From contig NZ_CP054923.1 of NCBI RefSeq assembly GCF_013364215.1, positions 2,666,001-2,730,000 of the forward strand: DNA of 64,000 bases, read 5' to 3'. The notes below the pieces were generated by a model, which was not told where the DNA came from, searched no databases, and saw nothing but the letters and a program-made list of their open reading frames with translations. The position numbers and the translations under genes are program-made. Origin of the DNA: Verrucosispora sp. NA02020 (GTDB lineage: Bacteria > Actinomycetota > Actinomycetes > Mycobacteriales > Micromonosporaceae). Positions 61,985-64,000 of this stretch are shown here, piece after piece. Position 1 is the stretch's first letter, and the number at the start of each line of letters is the position of its first letter.

Positions 61985-63760
61985 ATGGAGGATGCGCAGC
62001 TTATCGGGCGGTATCGGCTCATCCGATGCATCAGCCAGGGTGTCGCGGGCCGGTTGTGGCTGGCACGGGACGAGTTGTTGGACCGCGACGTCGCGGTCAA
62101 ACAGGTGCTGTTCCGTGTCGGTCTGACCGAGCGGGAGGATGCGGAACTGCGGGAGCGGACCCTGCGGGAGGCGCAGGCGGCGGCCCAACTGGTGCACCCG
62201 AACGTGGTGTGGGTCTACGACGTCATCACGGTCGAGGACCAGCCGTGGATCGTGATGCAGCACGTTCCCTCGCGATCCCTGCACCGGGTGCTCACCGACG
62301 ACGGGCCACTGCCGGTCGACGCCGTGGCGCGGATCGGGATCGAGCTGGTGGGGGCGCTGGGCGCCGCGCATCGAGCGGGGGTGCTGCACCGCGACGTCAC
62401 CCCCCGCACCGTGCTCATCGCCACCGACGGGCGGGCCCTGCTGGGAGGCTTCGGATCCGCGGTGATCGAGGGCGTGGCGGCGGTCAGCCAGTCGTGGGGC
62501 ATCACCACCTCACCGCAGTACGTGGCCCCGGAGCGGGTCCGCGACGGCGTCTCCTCGCCGGGGGCGGACCTGTGGGCGCTCGGTGCGACCCTGTACGCCG
62601 CCGTGGAGGGCCGTCCGCCCTACAGCCGACCCGGGCTGGTGCAGACGTTGATGGCGCTGGCCACCGACCCGCCGGACCGGATGCAGCGCGCCGGCCCGCT
62701 CGCACGGATCATCGAGGGACTGCTCGAACGGGACGTACGCCAGCGGATGGGTGCCGCCGAGGTGACCCGCAGGTTGCGGAAGATCACCGGGCCGGTGCTG
62801 GCGTCGTCGTACCCGCACGCGCGACGCGTCGCACCCGCCGATGACCCCAGCCCTCAGCCGGGACTGCCGGACGCCGCCCACGACACGACCCGCGCACTGC
62901 CCACCACGTGGCCGGACGCCCGCACCCGGGTGCTTCCCGCCACCAGGTCCGGCGACACGACGCAGGTGCTACCCGTCAGCGGCACTCCGGCCGACCGGAA
63001 CACACCGACGGCGCGGCTGCGGGCACTCGCCACGGCCGACGGCCGGACGGGCCTGCGCAGCGCGCTGACCCTCGTGGTCGCGGTCGCCGCCCTGGCAGCG
63101 GGTGGCGGCCTGGCCGTGGTCGGCGCGCAGCGCACCCTCGACGGCCTTCACAGTGCCGTCACCGGAACCGGCGGCGGCACACCCGCCGACGACGGCGGGC
63201 AGGCCCCGGTCGGCGCCACGGCGAGCACGATACCCGCGGCGCCGTGTCTGGCCCCAGCTCAGGAACCACCTCGCATGGTGTCCGAGGATGCGTCCGCACG
63301 CGGCGACCGTGCCGTGCCGCCGGACTGGTCGTGGCACGCCGACGATGAGGGCTTCGGCATCGCGGTACCCCCGGGGTGGCTCCGTTTCACCGATGGTGAC
63401 GTCGTCTGCCTCCAGGATCCACACCAGGATCGACTGCTGGCCGTGGATCTCACGGTGCAGAGACGGACGATCCCGAGCGACCACTGGAGCGCTGAGGCCG
63501 ACCGCCTGACCGAGGCCGGCGCGCTGCCCGGCTACACGAGGATCAGCATCGGCCCGCTGATCCGGCCCGGCGGCGCCGCCGAGTGGGAGTACGCCTGGGA
63601 CGGGCCGGACGGCGAACGGCGGCACGCCCGTCGACTGTTGGTCAACGGCACCAGCCCAGGGATGGCGTACGCACTGACCTGGGTGACCCCAGACGCCACC
63701 TGGACCGACAGCGAATCCGTCTACCGCGTCCTGTCCGGCAGCTTCCGTCGCAGCGCGTGA
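61985..63760 (+). CDS. Membrane pseudokinase (Ser/Thr kinase fold, catalytic residues lost)
   Basis: 591 residues from ATG 61985 (an in-frame GTG sits three bases before). Kinase domain about 1-260: the glycine loop is ISQGVAGRLWLA (only partly conserved), Lys is kept in DVAVKQVLF and Glu in LREAQAAAQL. The catalytic loop reads HRDVTPRTVLI, with Thr where the metal-binding Asn should be, and DFG reads GGFGS, without the Asp. So it probably cannot phosphorylate. A Thr/Pro-rich linker, one span (LTLVVAVAALAAGGGLAVVG, about 360) and a 200-residue outer domain follow. Opposed to the SigK operon. Possible scaffold or sensor. Confidence 0.85.
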   Translation: MEDAQLIGRYRLIRCISQGVAGRLWLARDELLDRDVAVKQVLFRVGLTEREDAELRERTLREAQAAAQLVHPNVVWVYDVITVEDQPWIVMQHVPSRSLHRVLTDDGPLPVDAVARIGIELVGALGAAHRAGVLHRDVTPRTVLIATDGRALLGGFGSAVIEGVAAVSQSWGITTSPQYVAPERVRDGVSSPGADLWALGATLYAAVEGRPPYSRPGLVQTLMALATDPPDRMQRAGPLARIIEGLLERDVRQRMGAAEVTRRLRKITGPVLASSYPHARRVAPADDPSPQPGLPDAAHDTTRALPTTWPDARTRVLPATRSGDTTQVLPVSGTPADRNTPTARLRALATADGRTGLRSALTLVVAVAALAAGGGLAVVGAQRTLDGLHSAVTGTGGGTPADDGGQAPVGATASTIPAAPCLAPAQEPPRMVSEDASARGDRAVPPDWSWHADDEGFGIAVPPGWLRFTDGDVVCLQDPHQDRLLAVDLTVQRRTIPSDHWSAEADRLTEAGALPGYTRISIGPLIRPGGAAEWEYAWDGPDGERRHARRLLVNGTSPGMAYALTWVTPDATWTDSESVYRVLSGSFRRSA

Positions 63761-63864
63761 GCGATCTGTGCGTGCCGGACCCATCCGGCTCGTCCGCCGC
63801 ACCGAACACCCGACGACGACACCCGGGCGCCGCAGCCGGGTCCACCTGATAGGAGAGACCTTTC

Positions 63865-64000
63865 GTGAGACTGACCCGCAGCCTGCTCGCCCTGCCCGCA
63901 GTGGCGCTGGTCCTCGCCTTCCCCGGGACGGCGTATGCCGACGAGAGCGTCCAGGTCAAGCTGCTGGACCTCAACGAGACCGGCGCCACCGGCACCGCCA
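63865..64000 (+). CDS. Secreted protein, cut by window end
   Basis: GTG at 63865 with AGGAGAG upstream opens a frame beginning LTRSLLALPAVALVLAFPGT with a predicted cut after AYA, then DESVQVKLLDLNETGATGTA. Only 45 residues are visible. The VKLLDLNxTGATGTA start recalls secreted CHRD or Cu/Zn superoxide dismutase-type beta proteins, but that is a guess. Just 104 bases after the pseudokinase, so perhaps cotranscribed. Confidence 0.6.
   Translation, partial: MRLTRSLLALPAVALVLAFPGTAYADESVQVKLLDLNETGATGTA

Overview
High-GC actinobacterial DNA (C/G at most third codon positions, many GTG starts, overlapping GTGA/ATGA gene junctions). The gene families (RHS toxin, FxLD lanthipeptide, SigK/RskA with fasciclin, XRE regulator with a long helical C-terminus) fit a Micromonosporaceae or Streptomyces-like soil actinomycete; the genus is inferred, not proven. 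No rRNA or tRNA gene was seen.

Layout. (1) 1-4657, minus strand: a tight four-gene set, von Willebrand A protein (TerY type) - PP2C phosphatase - Ser/Thr kinase with zinc ribbon - SF1 helicase (cut by the window edge). It resembles the TerY-P phosphorylation triad linked to stress response and phage defence, here coupled to a helicase. (2) 5157-6994: a complete IS5-family element with terminal repeats and target duplication, then a tyrosine integrase broken by an in-frame TAG. (3) 7.1-10.8 kb: small ordinary genes. (4) 11340-18718: a 2279-residue RHS/Hint polymorphic toxin with its likely immunity gene. (5) 19.2-23.1 kb: an ABC transporter with a degenerate ATPase plus a two-component system, flanked by two copies of a palindromic promoter module that define a small regulon. 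(6) 23.2-30.9 kb: secreted SGNH hydrolase with FG-GAP repeats, an MDR reductase with divergent AraC regulator, and a second SGNH hydrolase. (7) 31.0-32.4 kb: a gene graveyard with an intact orphan FxLD lanthipeptide precursor, the tail of its methyltransferase fused to a three-repeat type I-E-like CRISPR array, a remnant copy of a downstream reductase gene, and two aminoglycoside-phosphotransferase tails head to head. (8) 33.1-40.9 kb: XRE regulator facing a six-gene operon (globin/flavin reductase-like protein, GNAT, two unknowns, APC permease, histidine-decarboxylase-like PLP enzyme). (9) 41.3-46.2 kb: membrane protein/GntR pair, DUF998, transposase remnant, DUF4394 protein and an unknown. 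(10) 46.4-55.1 kb: polysaccharide locus with NodB deacetylase, GH16 glucanase, membrane glycosyltransferase, flippase and three GT2 enzymes. (11) 55.5-57.9 kb: remnants, then a VOC protein with divergent AraC regulator. (12) 58.1-64.0 kb: molybdopterin oxidoreductase, fasciclin lipoprotein, RskA-type anti-sigma factor, SigK-type sigma factor, and a divergent pseudokinase followed by a partial secreted protein.

The most promising candidates for undescribed biology are the vWA-PP2C-kinase-helicase set, the lanthipeptide/CRISPR junction, the palindrome-controlled transporter regulon with a catalytically degraded ATPase, and the reductase/GNAT/decarboxylase operon.
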